Program-made: the position numbers and the translations under genes | In this document: positions 1-5,547 of the stretch, piece by piece | How the letters are laid out: each line of letters begins with the position of its first letter | How positions within the stretch are numbered: position 1 is the first letter of the stretch | Notes under the pieces: generated by a model | Database searches by the model: none | Told to the model about the DNA's origin: nothing | What the model saw: the letters and a program-made list of their open reading frames with translations, nothing else | DNA from: Acidimicrobiia bacterium UBA6912 | Lineage (GTDB): Bacteria > Actinomycetota > Acidimicrobiia > Spongiisociales > UBA5794 | DNA length: 5,646 bases | Direction: 5' to 3' | Assembly: GCA_002450985.1 (NCBI GenBank) | Contig: DKBA01000161.1 | Coordinates: forward strand, 2,663-8,308

Positions 1-31
1 CGGGATACGGAGCTCTTTCCGATCGGCGAAG

Positions 32-1258
32 ATGGGTGCCATGGCCGGACCGTCGCCGGAGCTCGCCGCCGTCCTCGACACCATCGTCGGGCCCATCCGG
101 CGCGTGCTGCACGAGATGGAGGACGACGAGGTCCCCGTACCGCTGCGCAAGGTGGCGAAGACGACCGGGGGCAAACGATTGCCGCCACCCCTGCTGCGCA
201 GCCTCCTCGTCGAGATCGACCGCAACGAATGGTTCCGCACCAAGGCGCTGGAGGAGATCGACGCCGCCGCCCATCCGGAGACGGCGGCGTTTCTGGCGAG
301 GGAGCCCGGGTGGTGGATGGACGTCACCGATCGAGCAGTGGCGGCGGCGGCGGCGCCGAGCGAGAACGAAGATGCCCAGCGGGCGATCATCCGCAAGCTG
401 GAGCAGACGCTGGCGGAGGCGAAGCGCCGCGCCCAAGACCTGCATGCGAAGAACCAGTCGCTCGAGAAGGAGACCAAGGCCCTGCGGGGGAGGGTGCGCT
501 CCCTGGAGGAGGCGGACGCGGTGGGCGCCGGATACGAGGACGTGGCTGCTCGCCTCCGTGCGGCAGAGGCGCAGCTGCAGCGGGAACGGCAGCTCCGGTT
601 GGAGGCGGATGCCCGGGTGAGCGAGGTGTTGCGCAGGCGGGCTGCCCGCCAGCGGCGCACCCCGACGGGTGACGAGCGGACCGTCGGCCGCGGCGATCCC
701 GTCGCCGTGGCGCGCCGGCTCGATCTCGAGATCGCCGCGCTCGCCGCCGCCGCACGCGGCGCCGAACCACCCTCACCGCAAGGGGAGCCGGCTTCCGGAG
801 AGGAGCGGCTGCGGCTCCCGGCGGGAGTGCTCCCCGATTCGGCCGACGCGATCACCTGGCTCCTCGGGCTCGCGAGCCAGGTCACCCTCATCGTGGACGG
901 CTACAACGCCGGGTTCCTCCTCAACGGCGATGAGCGCGACGTGCCGGCGGCCCGCCACGCCGTCCTCTACCAGCTCGATCGTCTCGACCGGCTGGCGATG
1001 ACCGCCCATCGCATCGTCGTGGTGTTCGATTCGGGCCAGGGCACGACCGAGGCGCCCGGTCTCGACCCGGGGGGCATCGAGGTGCGGTTCGCCACCGAGG
1101 CGGCGAGTGCCGATGACGACATCGTCGACCTCGTGGCCGCGCTGTCGTCATCTGCGGTGGTGATCACCAACGACCGCGACCTGCGTGAGCGGGTGGAAGC
1201 GCATGGGGCGCTGGCGCTGTGGGCGAGCGCGTTCGTCGAGTGGGTCAGAGCGGCGTGA
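32..1258 (+). CDS. Coiled-coil protein with C-terminal YacP-like NYN (PIN-fold) ribonuclease domain
   Basis: The predicted product is a 408-residue cytoplasmic protein, probably an RNA-cleaving or RNA-binding factor. Residues 1-105 form an alpha-helical region with no motif I recognise, followed by an Ala run (about 103-109). Residues 115-210 are a charged Arg/Glu/Leu coiled coil, then a Pro/Gly-rich linker. From residue 284 to the end lies an NYN domain: VTLIVDGYN gives Asp289 and Asn292, VVVFDSG gives Asp333, DDDIVD gives Asp361-363, and TNDRDL gives Asp381 and Asp383. This is the acidic set expected of a metal-dependent PIN/NYN nuclease. Known family: B. subtilis YacP (Rae1) is a ribosome-associated endonuclease; sharing that role is inference, since YacP lacks the long N-terminal part seen here. 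ATG 32 was taken, but ATG 44 is equally possible, neither has a good ribosome-binding site, and the frame is open to base 2, so the true start may lie outside the window. Its 3' end overlaps the ATPase gene by 14 bp, tail to tail. Confidence 0.8.
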   Translation: MGAMAGPSPELAAVLDTIVGPIRRVLHEMEDDEVPVPLRKVAKTTGGKRLPPPLLRSLLVEIDRNEWFRTKALEEIDAAAHPETAAFLAREPGWWMDVTDRAVAAAAAPSENEDAQRAIIRKLEQTLAEAKRRAQDLHAKNQSLEKETKALRGRVRSLEEADAVGAGYEDVAARLRAAEAQLQRERQLRLEADARVSEVLRRRAARQRRTPTGDERTVGRGDPVAVARRLDLEIAALAAAARGAEPPSPQGEPASGEERLRLPAGVLPDSADAITWLLGLASQVTLIVDGYNAGFLLNGDERDVPAARHAVLYQLDRLDRLAMTAHRIVVVFDSGQGTTEAPGLDPGGIEVRFATEAASADDDIVDLVAALSSSAVVITNDRDLRERVEAHGALALWASAFVEWVRAA

Positions 1259-2081
1259 CGCCGTCGTCGCCGACGGGCGGCTCGACGGCGATGCTCCGCT
1301 CCCGATGCACGTGCCGCCCGGGTACGGGGCGGTGCGCAGGATCGTCGAGGAAGACCTGCCCCTGCTCGACGTGGAGGAGGCTGGGCCCGTAGGCGGCGGT
1401 GAGATTTGCGGCCGTCAGCACCTCGTCCGGGACGCCCGAGGCGACGACACGGCCGGCGAGGAGCACCACATGGTCGGCGACCCGGGCCTCGGCGAGATCG
1501 TGGGTCGTCATCGCCACGGTGCACCCGTGGGCGTTCTCGTCGTGGATCACGTCGTCGATCGCCTGGGCCGACGTCAGATCGAGCCCGGTGAGCGGCTCGT
1601 CGAGGAGCAGGACGTCGTGGTCCTGGGCGAGTCCCTGGGCGACGAACACTCGCTGGCGCTGGCCGCCAGACAGCTCGTGGAGATGGCGGTCGGCCAGGTG
1701 GCTCACGCTCATCCGCTCCATCGCACGACGAATCGCCGTTCGGTCGGCGCTGCGCAGCCAGCGGTAGGCCCCCTTGCCGGCATATCTGCCCATGGCCACC
1801 ACCTCGTACACGGTGATCGGAAGCGCGTCGTTGACCTTCGTCGTCTGCAACACGTAGGCGATCCGCCGCGGCCGGTCGGCGAGCGGCGAGACGGTGAGCT
1901 CGCCGGCGGCAGGCGCGAGGAGGCCGGCGATCCCGTTGAGCAGCGTCGATTTGCCCGAGCCGTTGGGGCCGATCAACGCCGTGATCTTCCCGGCAGGGAT
2001 GGCGAACGTCGAGCGGTCGACGGCGACGGTGTCGCCGTACCGCAGCACCACGTCCGTGCCGTGGATGGCGATGCCGGTCAC
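1245..2081 (-). CDS. znuC: Zinc/metal ABC transporter ATP-binding protein (ZnuC-like)
   Basis: This 278-residue cytoplasmic ATPase should power metal import through the permease encoded at 3596-4447. All nucleotide-binding motifs are intact: Walker A GPNGSGKST (38-46), Q-loop Gln79, signature LSGGQRQR (137-144), Walker B DVLLLDEP (156-163) with Glu162 as catalytic base, D-loop GLD (166-168) and switch His194. Layout and length fit the Mn/Zn/Fe (ABC-3 partner) ATPases. Start: GTG at 2081 is preceded by GGAGG five bases upstream; the GTG two codons earlier overlaps that site and is less likely. The start shares bases with the TGA of the Zur-like gene (GTGA), so the two are translationally coupled. 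The tail after residue 237 carries four His (237, 250, 257, 259), a possible metal-sensing extension, though this is only inference. The 3' end overlaps the NYN gene by 14 bp. Zinc rather than manganese is inferred from the neighbouring sensor and binding protein. Confidence 0.95.
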   Translation of the reverse strand: MTGIAIHGTDVVLRYGDTVAVDRSTFAIPAGKITALIGPNGSGKSTLLNGIAGLLAPAAGELTVSPLADRPRRIAYVLQTTKVNDALPITVYEVVAMGRYAGKGAYRWLRSADRTAIRRAMERMSVSHLADRHLHELSGGQRQRVFVAQGLAQDHDVLLLDEPLTGLDLTSAQAIDDVIHDENAHGCTVAMTTHDLAEARVADHVVLLAGRVVASGVPDEVLTAANLTAAYGPSLLHVEQGQVFLDDPAHRPVPGRHVHRERSIAVEPPVGDDGVTPL

Positions 2082-2518
2082 GCACACCTCCGGCAGCGGC
2101 CTTCGATCTCGAGCGAGTGGCCTTCCGCAGCGAACGCGGCGGACTGCGTGACCTCGCCGACGAGATGCTCGAGAGCCGCTTCGATGGCGTCCGAGAGCCG
2201 GACGTCGTCGACGGCGCCGCAGGCCACGCACACGAGGTGGTGGTGATGGCCGCTCAGCCACTCGGCGAGCTCGTAGCGCGTGATGCCTCGGGTTCCGTGG
2301 TGCGGATCCAGGATGCCCGCCGCCTCGAGAACGGCGAGCGAGCGATACAGCGACGACAGGGGCACCGACCCTGACAGGTCGTCGTACAGCTCGGCGGCGG
2401 AACGGGGGCCTTCGGCGGCGGCGAGCGAGTGGATCACCGCCGCTCGCGCCGTCGTCAGCCGCACTCCGCCGTCTGCGAGTCTCGCGGCGATCTGTCGTTC
2501 CAGCTTCGTATTCGTCAC
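2078..2518 (-). CDS. zur: Fur-family transcriptional regulator, Zur-like zinc uptake repressor
   Basis: This 146-residue DNA-binding metal sensor probably represses zinc uptake genes when zinc is plentiful. The N-terminal half is a winged helix, with recognition-helix sequence SSLYRSLAVLEAAG at 55-68 matching the Fur-family TVYRTL helix. The C-terminal dimerisation half has a structural Zn(Cys)4 site, Cys97/Cys100 and Cys142/Cys145, and a run of four His at 91-94. Glu83 (in RYEL), Glu117 or Glu113, and His134 are candidate regulatory ligands. The His found before the S-A-E-L stretch in many Fur proteins is absent (PRSAAEL, 38-44), as I recall for mycobacterial Zur (FRSAQEL). Start: GTG 2518 has AGGGG six bases upstream; a longer in-frame extension runs antisense through the transporter genes and is not credible. 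It is first in an operon with the ATPase (GTGA overlap) and diverges from the binding-protein gene. Zur is favoured over Fur or Mur by context; the metal is not proven by sequence alone. Confidence 0.9.
   Translation of the reverse strand: MTNTKLERQIAARLADGGVRLTTARAAVIHSLAAAEGPRSAAELYDDLSGSVPLSSLYRSLAVLEAAGILDPHHGTRGITRYELAEWLSGHHHHLVCVACGAVDDVRLSDAIEAALEHLVGEVTQSAAFAAEGHSLEIEGRCRRCA
2087..2091 (-). promoter_or_regulatory. Ribosome-binding site of the ZnuC-like ATPase gene
   Basis: GGAGG on the minus strand lies five bases before GTG 2081, inside the last codons of the Zur-like gene. It decides the start between two neighbouring in-frame GTG codons, because the other GTG (2087-2085) overlaps the site itself. 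Confidence 0.8.
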
Positions 2519-2524
2519 CTCGCA

Positions 2525-2529
2525 CCCCT
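2525..2529 (-). promoter_or_regulatory. Ribosome-binding site of the Zur-like gene
   Basis: AGGGG on the minus strand lies six bases before GTG 2518. It fixes the start of the regulator, whose frame is otherwise open far upstream. Confidence 0.65.
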
Positions 2530-2544
2530 GGTAGTGTCTCCGTC

Positions 2545-2569
2545 GATAATAGGAACGATTCTCATTTTC
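2545..2569. promoter_or_regulatory. Putative Zur/Fur-type operator between the divergent transcription units
   Basis: An AT-rich island in a GC-rich background reads GATAAT (2545-2550), seven bases, then ATTCTC (2558-2563) and ATTTTC (2564-2569). The last two are tandem copies resembling ATTATC, the inverse of the first hexamer, so the unit resembles the GATAAT/ATTATC hexamers of Fur boxes. Read on the minus strand, TGAAAATGAGAATC resembles the left part of actinobacterial Zur boxes. The dyad is imperfect: centred on 2563, only three of seven outer pairs match. It lies within the -35/-10 spacer of the minus-strand promoter and just upstream of the znuA ribosome-binding site, so a bound repressor could shut both units. 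Location supports it more strongly than symmetry. Confidence 0.5.
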
Positions 2570-2574
2570 ATCAA
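2546..2574 (-). promoter_or_regulatory. Promoter of the zur-znuC operon
   Basis: On the minus strand, TTGATG (2574-2569) and TATTAT (2551-2546) are separated by exactly 17 bases. These match the -35 (TTGACA) and -10 (TATAAT) consensus of housekeeping sigma factors at 4/6 and 5/6. Transcription would begin near 2540, giving a leader of about 22 bases that just contains the ribosome-binding site. Such a good match in a genome this GC-rich is unlikely to be chance, but no transcript data are available. Confidence 0.6.
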
Positions 2575-2579
2575 GGAGA
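2573..2579 (+). promoter_or_regulatory. Ribosome-binding site of the ZnuA-like gene
   Basis: AAGGAGA lies five bases before ATG 2585, the strongest ribosome-binding site in the window. It rules out the longer in-frame upstream extension, which would run back through the regulator gene on the opposite strand. A plus-strand -10 may be GATAAT (2545-2550), but no convincing -35 lies 16-18 bases further upstream. Confidence 0.85.
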
Positions 2580-2584
2580 CGAGA

Positions 2585-3532
2585 ATGCGTGGTCGGACTC
2601 GAACGGCCTGGCGGCTCGCCGCGGGCATCACCGTGATCGCGACGGCCGCTGCGGCCTGCGGCGGCAGCGACGGCGACGCAAGCGGTGCCGTGCGCATCGT
2701 CGCCACCACCTCGGTCGTAGGCGACCTGGTCGCACACGTCGCCGGCGACGCCGCGACGGTGGAGGTGCTGATCCCGGTCGGCGCCGATCCCCACGAGTTC
2801 CAGGCCTCCTCCCGGCAGGCGGCGGCCGTGCAGGAGGCGGATCTGGTGGTCGCCGTCGGTCTCGGTCTCGAGGAGGGCCTGTCCGACGTGCTGGATGCCG
2901 CGGCGGGCGATGGCGTGACGCTGCTCGAGATCGGACCCCAGGTGGATCCGATGCCGTTCGGCTCGGGCACCGGCGCAACGGAGAGCGGCGGCGACCATGC
3001 CGACGGCCTCGACCCCCACGTGTGGCTGGATCCGGTGCGGATGGAGAAGGCGGCGCGCCTCGTGAGCGACGCGCTCGGTGCGATCGATCCAAGCGGCGAC
3101 TGGGATGCGCGCGCCGACGCCTACGCGGACGAGCTGCGGGCCGCCGATGCCGAGATCGCCTCGCTCGTCGCCACGATTCCGCCGGCCGCACGGGTGCTCG
3201 TCACCAATCACGATGCGCTCGGGTACTTCGCGGCCCGCTACGGGTTCGACGTGATCGGGGTGATCGTGCCCGGCGGCTCGACGCTCGGCAGCCCCAGTTC
3301 GGCAGAGCTCGCCGCCCTGGTCGCCGTGGTGCGGGAGCGACAGGTTCCGGCCATCTTCGCCGAGACGATCGAGCCGGTGACGCTGGCCGATGCCATTGCC
3401 GCCGAGGTCGGCGCCCAGGTGAAGGTCGTCGAGCTGTACACGGGGTCGCTCGGTGAGCCCGGCAGTGGGGCCGACACGCTCGTCGGCCTGCTTCTCACCG
3501 ATGCCCGTCTCATCGTCGACGCCCTCACCTGA
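2585..3532 (+). CDS. znuA: Metal ABC transporter substrate-binding lipoprotein, zinc type (ZnuA-like)
   Basis: This 315-residue exported cluster A-I (TroA/ZnuA superfamily) protein should bind zinc outside the membrane and pass it to the ZnuB-like permease. The N-terminus has Arg residues, a hydrophobic stretch (11-24) and Cys25 in AAAC, followed by GGSDGD: a lipoprotein signal, though Ala rather than Leu at position -3 makes the lipobox imperfect. Two lobes follow, the first starting RIVATTSVVGDL. Expected ligands are His70 (GADPHEF), His145 (DPHVWLDP) and His209 (TNHDALGYF). A His at the third site, where manganese-type members have Glu, favours zinc. The fourth ligand, usually Asp in a YTDS-like motif near the C-terminus, appears to be Gly287 (YTGSLGEPG). 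The His-rich loop typical of many ZnuA proteins is reduced to a short Gly/Asp stretch with His138 before residue 143. ATG 2585 has a strong ribosome-binding site. The permease gene follows after 63 bases. Confidence 0.93.
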   Translation: MRGRTRTAWRLAAGITVIATAAAACGGSDGDASGAVRIVATTSVVGDLVAHVAGDAATVEVLIPVGADPHEFQASSRQAAAVQEADLVVAVGLGLEEGLSDVLDAAAGDGVTLLEIGPQVDPMPFGSGTGATESGGDHADGLDPHVWLDPVRMEKAARLVSDALGAIDPSGDWDARADAYADELRAADAEIASLVATIPPAARVLVTNHDALGYFAARYGFDVIGVIVPGGSTLGSPSSAELAALVAVVRERQVPAIFAETIEPVTLADAIAAEVGAQVKVVELYTGSLGEPGSGADTLVGLLLTDARLIVDALT

Positions 3533-3595
3533 GATGACGGGACCCGGTCCTTCGCCGTCCGCCCGTCGCCGCCGCCGGCGCGGTACGGTGGGCCC
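3533..3595. other. Intergenic spacer between znuA and znuB
   Basis: Sixty-three GC-rich bases separate the binding-protein stop from the permease start. I see no promoter, no convincing terminator hairpin and no gene. A GGTGGG (3587-3592) sits only three bases before the GTG start and is a poor ribosome-binding site. The simplest reading is that the two genes share one transcript. Confidence 0.5.
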
Positions 3596-4447
3596 GTGAT
3601 CGACTGGCTCACCGAGCCCTTCCAGCTCGCTTTCCAGCAGCGAGCGCTGCTCGGCGGCGCGCTCGCGGCGATCGCCACCGCGGTCGTCGGGACCTGGGTG
3701 GTGATCCGCGGCATGACCTTCTTGGGGGACGCCCTCGTGCACGGGGTGGTCCCCGGCGTCGCACTCGCCGTCATCCTCGACTTCAATGTCCTCGTCGGCG
3801 CTGCTGCCGCCGCCGTGGTGATGATCGGCGGCATCAACCTCGTGCACCGTCAGACCACGTTCTCCGAGGACACCAGCATCGGGCTCCTCTTCGCCGGGAT
3901 GCTCGGTCTCGGCGTGATCCTCATCTCGCGAACCTCCACGTACACGGGCAGCTTGACCAGCATCCTCTTCGGCGACGTGCTCGGGGTGACGTCCGGCGAC
4001 CTCGTCGTTCTCGGCGTCGTCGCCGCCGTCGCCGTCGTGGTCTCGGCGCTGTTCTACCGTCCGTTCCTCGTACTCAGCTTCAACGAGCAGAAGGCGCAGC
4101 TCTTCGGGCTGCGTCCCAACCTCGCCCACGTCCTCCTGCTCGGCCTGGTGACGGCGGCGATCGTGGGGTCGTTCCGCACCGTCGGCGCCTTGCTCGTCTT
4201 CGGGCTCCTCGTCGGTCCGCCGGCGACGGCGGCGCTCATCGTCCGCCGGGTGCCCGCGATGATGGCGACGGCTGCGCTGATCGGGGTGGGATCGGTGGTC
4301 GTCGGTCTCGTCATCAGCTACCACGCGGCGACGTCGGGGTCGGCGACGATGGCCGTCGTGCCGGTGGCGCTCTTCTTCATCGTGCTGACCGCCAAGTCGG
4401 CGATGCGGGCGTTCAGGCAGCGGCGTCGCGAGGCTGCCGCAGCCTGA
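3596..4447 (+). CDS. znuB: Metal ABC transporter permease, ABC-3 family (ZnuB-like)
   Basis: This 283-residue integral membrane protein should form the metal channel as a homodimer with the ZnuC-like ATPase. It is almost entirely hydrophobic, with about eight membrane segments (for example 17-37, 47-61, 65-83, 95-111, 134-153, and several between 175 and 272). Family landmarks are the conserved VHGVVPGVAL (48-57), corresponding to the S-H-x-x-x-P-G motif of ABC-3 permeases, the SILFGD motif (122-127), and the cytoplasmic loop FNEQKAQLFGLRP (162-174), expected to contact the ATPase. The C-terminus is a basic tail (RQRRREAAAA). Length is normal for the family. GTG 3596 is the first start in frame and has only a weak ribosome-binding site, so translation may depend on the upstream gene. 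It lies in the same unit as the binding protein; the ATPase is encoded on the other strand of the locus. Confidence 0.93.
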   Translation: MIDWLTEPFQLAFQQRALLGGALAAIATAVVGTWVVIRGMTFLGDALVHGVVPGVALAVILDFNVLVGAAAAAVVMIGGINLVHRQTTFSEDTSIGLLFAGMLGLGVILISRTSTYTGSLTSILFGDVLGVTSGDLVVLGVVAAVAVVVSALFYRPFLVLSFNEQKAQLFGLRPNLAHVLLLGLVTAAIVGSFRTVGALLVFGLLVGPPATAALIVRRVPAMMATAALIGVGSVVVGLVISYHAATSGSATMAVVPVALFFIVLTAKSAMRAFRQRRREAAAA

Positions 4448-4480
4448 GCCGGCGTGCCCGCCTCAGTGGGCGGCTGCGGC
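4436..4480. terminator. Possible bidirectional terminator at the znuB / LLM oxidoreductase convergence
   Basis: GCCGCAGCC (4436-4444) and GGCTGCGGC (4472-4480) form a perfect 9-bp inverted repeat around a 27-base interval that contains both stop codons. An alternative inner hairpin pairs CTGAG (4443-4447) with CTCAG (4462-4466). There is no T tract on either side, so this is at best the T-less type found in high-GC actinobacteria. Part of the symmetry comes from both proteins ending in Ala codons, so chance is a real alternative. Confidence 0.35.
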
Positions 4481-5494
4481 CAGGGTTCGCAGCGTGGTGA
4501 GGTCCGGATTCGAGACGCTCAGCGTCGTGACGCCGGCGTCCCGCCAGGCGGCGAGACGATCGCGGATCCGACCCGGGGGCCCGACGAGGCTGACTTCGTC
4601 GACCAGGTCGTCCGGCACGGCGGCGATCGCCTCGCGCCGCTTGCCGTCGAGGTACAGGTCCTGGATCGTGCGGGCCGCGTCCTCGAAGCCGTAGCGGCGC
4701 GCCAGGTCGTTGTAGAAGTTCCTGCCGCGGGCGCCCATCCCGCCGACGTAGAAGGCGATGCCCGGTCTGACCTGGTCCCTGGCCGCCTCGAGGTCCTCGG
4801 AGATGACGACCGACACGGTCGGGACGACGTCGAAGCGGCTCGCCTTGTCGGTCTCGCCGGAGGCGGCGAAGCCGGCGGCGAGCGCCGGCCCGAACACGTC
4901 GCCGGCACGATACGGCGAGTAGAACACGGGGAGCCAGCCGTCGGCGATCTCGGCGGTGAGGGCCACGTTCTTCGGGCCGATGGACGCCAGGTAGAGAGGC
5001 ACGGGATGGGTGGGGTGCGTGATGAGCTTGAGCGGCTTGCCGAGGCCCGTGGCGCCCTCGCCCCGATAGGGGAGCTGGTAATACTCGCCGGCGAACCGGG
5101 CGGGATGGCGTCGTTCGGTGATCATCCGCACGACGGCCACGTACTCCCGGGTGCGGGCGAGGGGTTTGCCGTACGGCACACCGTGCCAACCTTCGACGAC
5201 CTGGGGGCCGCTGAGACCGAGTCCCAGGATGAAGCGACCGCCGGACAACTCATTGAGGGTCACGGCCGTCATCGCGGTCATGGCCGGGGTCCTGGCGGGC
5301 ATCTGGAGGATGGCCGATCCGACCTTGATGCGCTCTGTGCGCGCCGCGACCCAGCTCGAGACGGTCACCGCATCGGAGCCCCAGGCCTCGGCGGCCCACA
5401 CCGAGTCGTACCCGAGGCGTTCGGCCTCGAGCACCAGATCCATGTCGAGCGTGGCTCTGGCGCCCCAATACCCGATGTTGATGGCGAGCTTCAT
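4463..5494 (-). CDS. LLM class F420-dependent oxidoreductase (luciferase-like monooxygenase superfamily)
   Basis: This 343-residue cytoplasmic enzyme is predicted to be a TIM-barrel hydride-transfer oxidoreductase using coenzyme F420 (FMN possible); the substrate cannot be read from the sequence. Family signatures are the N-terminal strand KLAINIGYWG (2-11), LEAERLGYDSVWAAEAWGSD (22-41), the strand ERIKVGSAILQMPARTP (54-70), and LSGGRFILGLGLSGP (83-97), the cofactor-binding core characteristic of F420-linked LLM proteins. Next come YGKPLARTREY and PVPLYLASIGPKNVALTAEIADG-type sequence, typical of the second half of the barrel. Length is normal for the family. ATG 5494 has GAGGG seven bases upstream (5506-5502). 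It converges with the permease gene, with 15 bases between stops, and may be co-transcribed with the partial gene upstream at the right edge. No functional link to zinc uptake is evident. Confidence 0.92.
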   Translation of the reverse strand: MKLAINIGYWGARATLDMDLVLEAERLGYDSVWAAEAWGSDAVTVSSWVAARTERIKVGSAILQMPARTPAMTAMTAVTLNELSGGRFILGLGLSGPQVVEGWHGVPYGKPLARTREYVAVVRMITERRHPARFAGEYYQLPYRGEGATGLGKPLKLITHPTHPVPLYLASIGPKNVALTAEIADGWLPVFYSPYRAGDVFGPALAAGFAASGETDKASRFDVVPTVSVVISEDLEAARDQVRPGIAFYVGGMGARGRNFYNDLARRYGFEDAARTIQDLYLDGKRREAIAAVPDDLVDEVSLVGPPGRIRDRLAAWRDAGVTTLSVSNPDLTTLRTLAAAAH

Positions 5495-5501
5495 GCGTCA
5501 T

Positions 5502-5506
5502 CCCTC
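5502..5506 (-). promoter_or_regulatory. Ribosome-binding site of the LLM oxidoreductase gene
   Basis: GAGGG on the minus strand lies seven bases before ATG 5494 and supports that start. Confidence 0.7.
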
Positions 5507-5547
5507 TGTGCGGGTCGGAGCGTAGCCCCGACCCGCCGCCGCGGCCC

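Noticed and set aside
341..355. Short GCG trinucleotide run
   Set aside because: It encodes an Ala stretch in a linker of the NYN protein and is ordinary for GC-rich coding sequence.
1185..2246. A 353-codon plus-strand reading frame opposite the ATPase and regulator genes
   Set aside because: No recognisable domain; it lies fully antisense to two well-supported genes and its composition is that of a codon-bias shadow.
2082..2525. In-frame upstream extension of the ATPase to 2525
   Set aside because: It would run through the whole regulator gene in another frame as an Arg-rich sequence. ATPase homology begins right after GTG 2081, which has GGAGG upstream.
3538..3550. GGGACCCGGTCC-type palindrome after znuA as a terminator
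   Set aside because: The stem has almost no loop and no T tract, and the permease gene downstream is expected on the same transcript.
2519..4324. A very long minus-strand reading frame antisense to znuA and znuB, continuous with the Zur-like gene
   Set aside because: Its product is a low-complexity Asp/Glu/Arg/His/Gly sequence without domains, as expected from the complement of GC-rich codons. It crosses the promoter region, and the regulator has its own ribosome-binding site at 2525-2529.
4413..5189. A 258-codon minus-strand reading frame inside the LLM gene
   Set aside because: Arg-rich, domain-free and out of frame with the clear LLM protein on the same strand.
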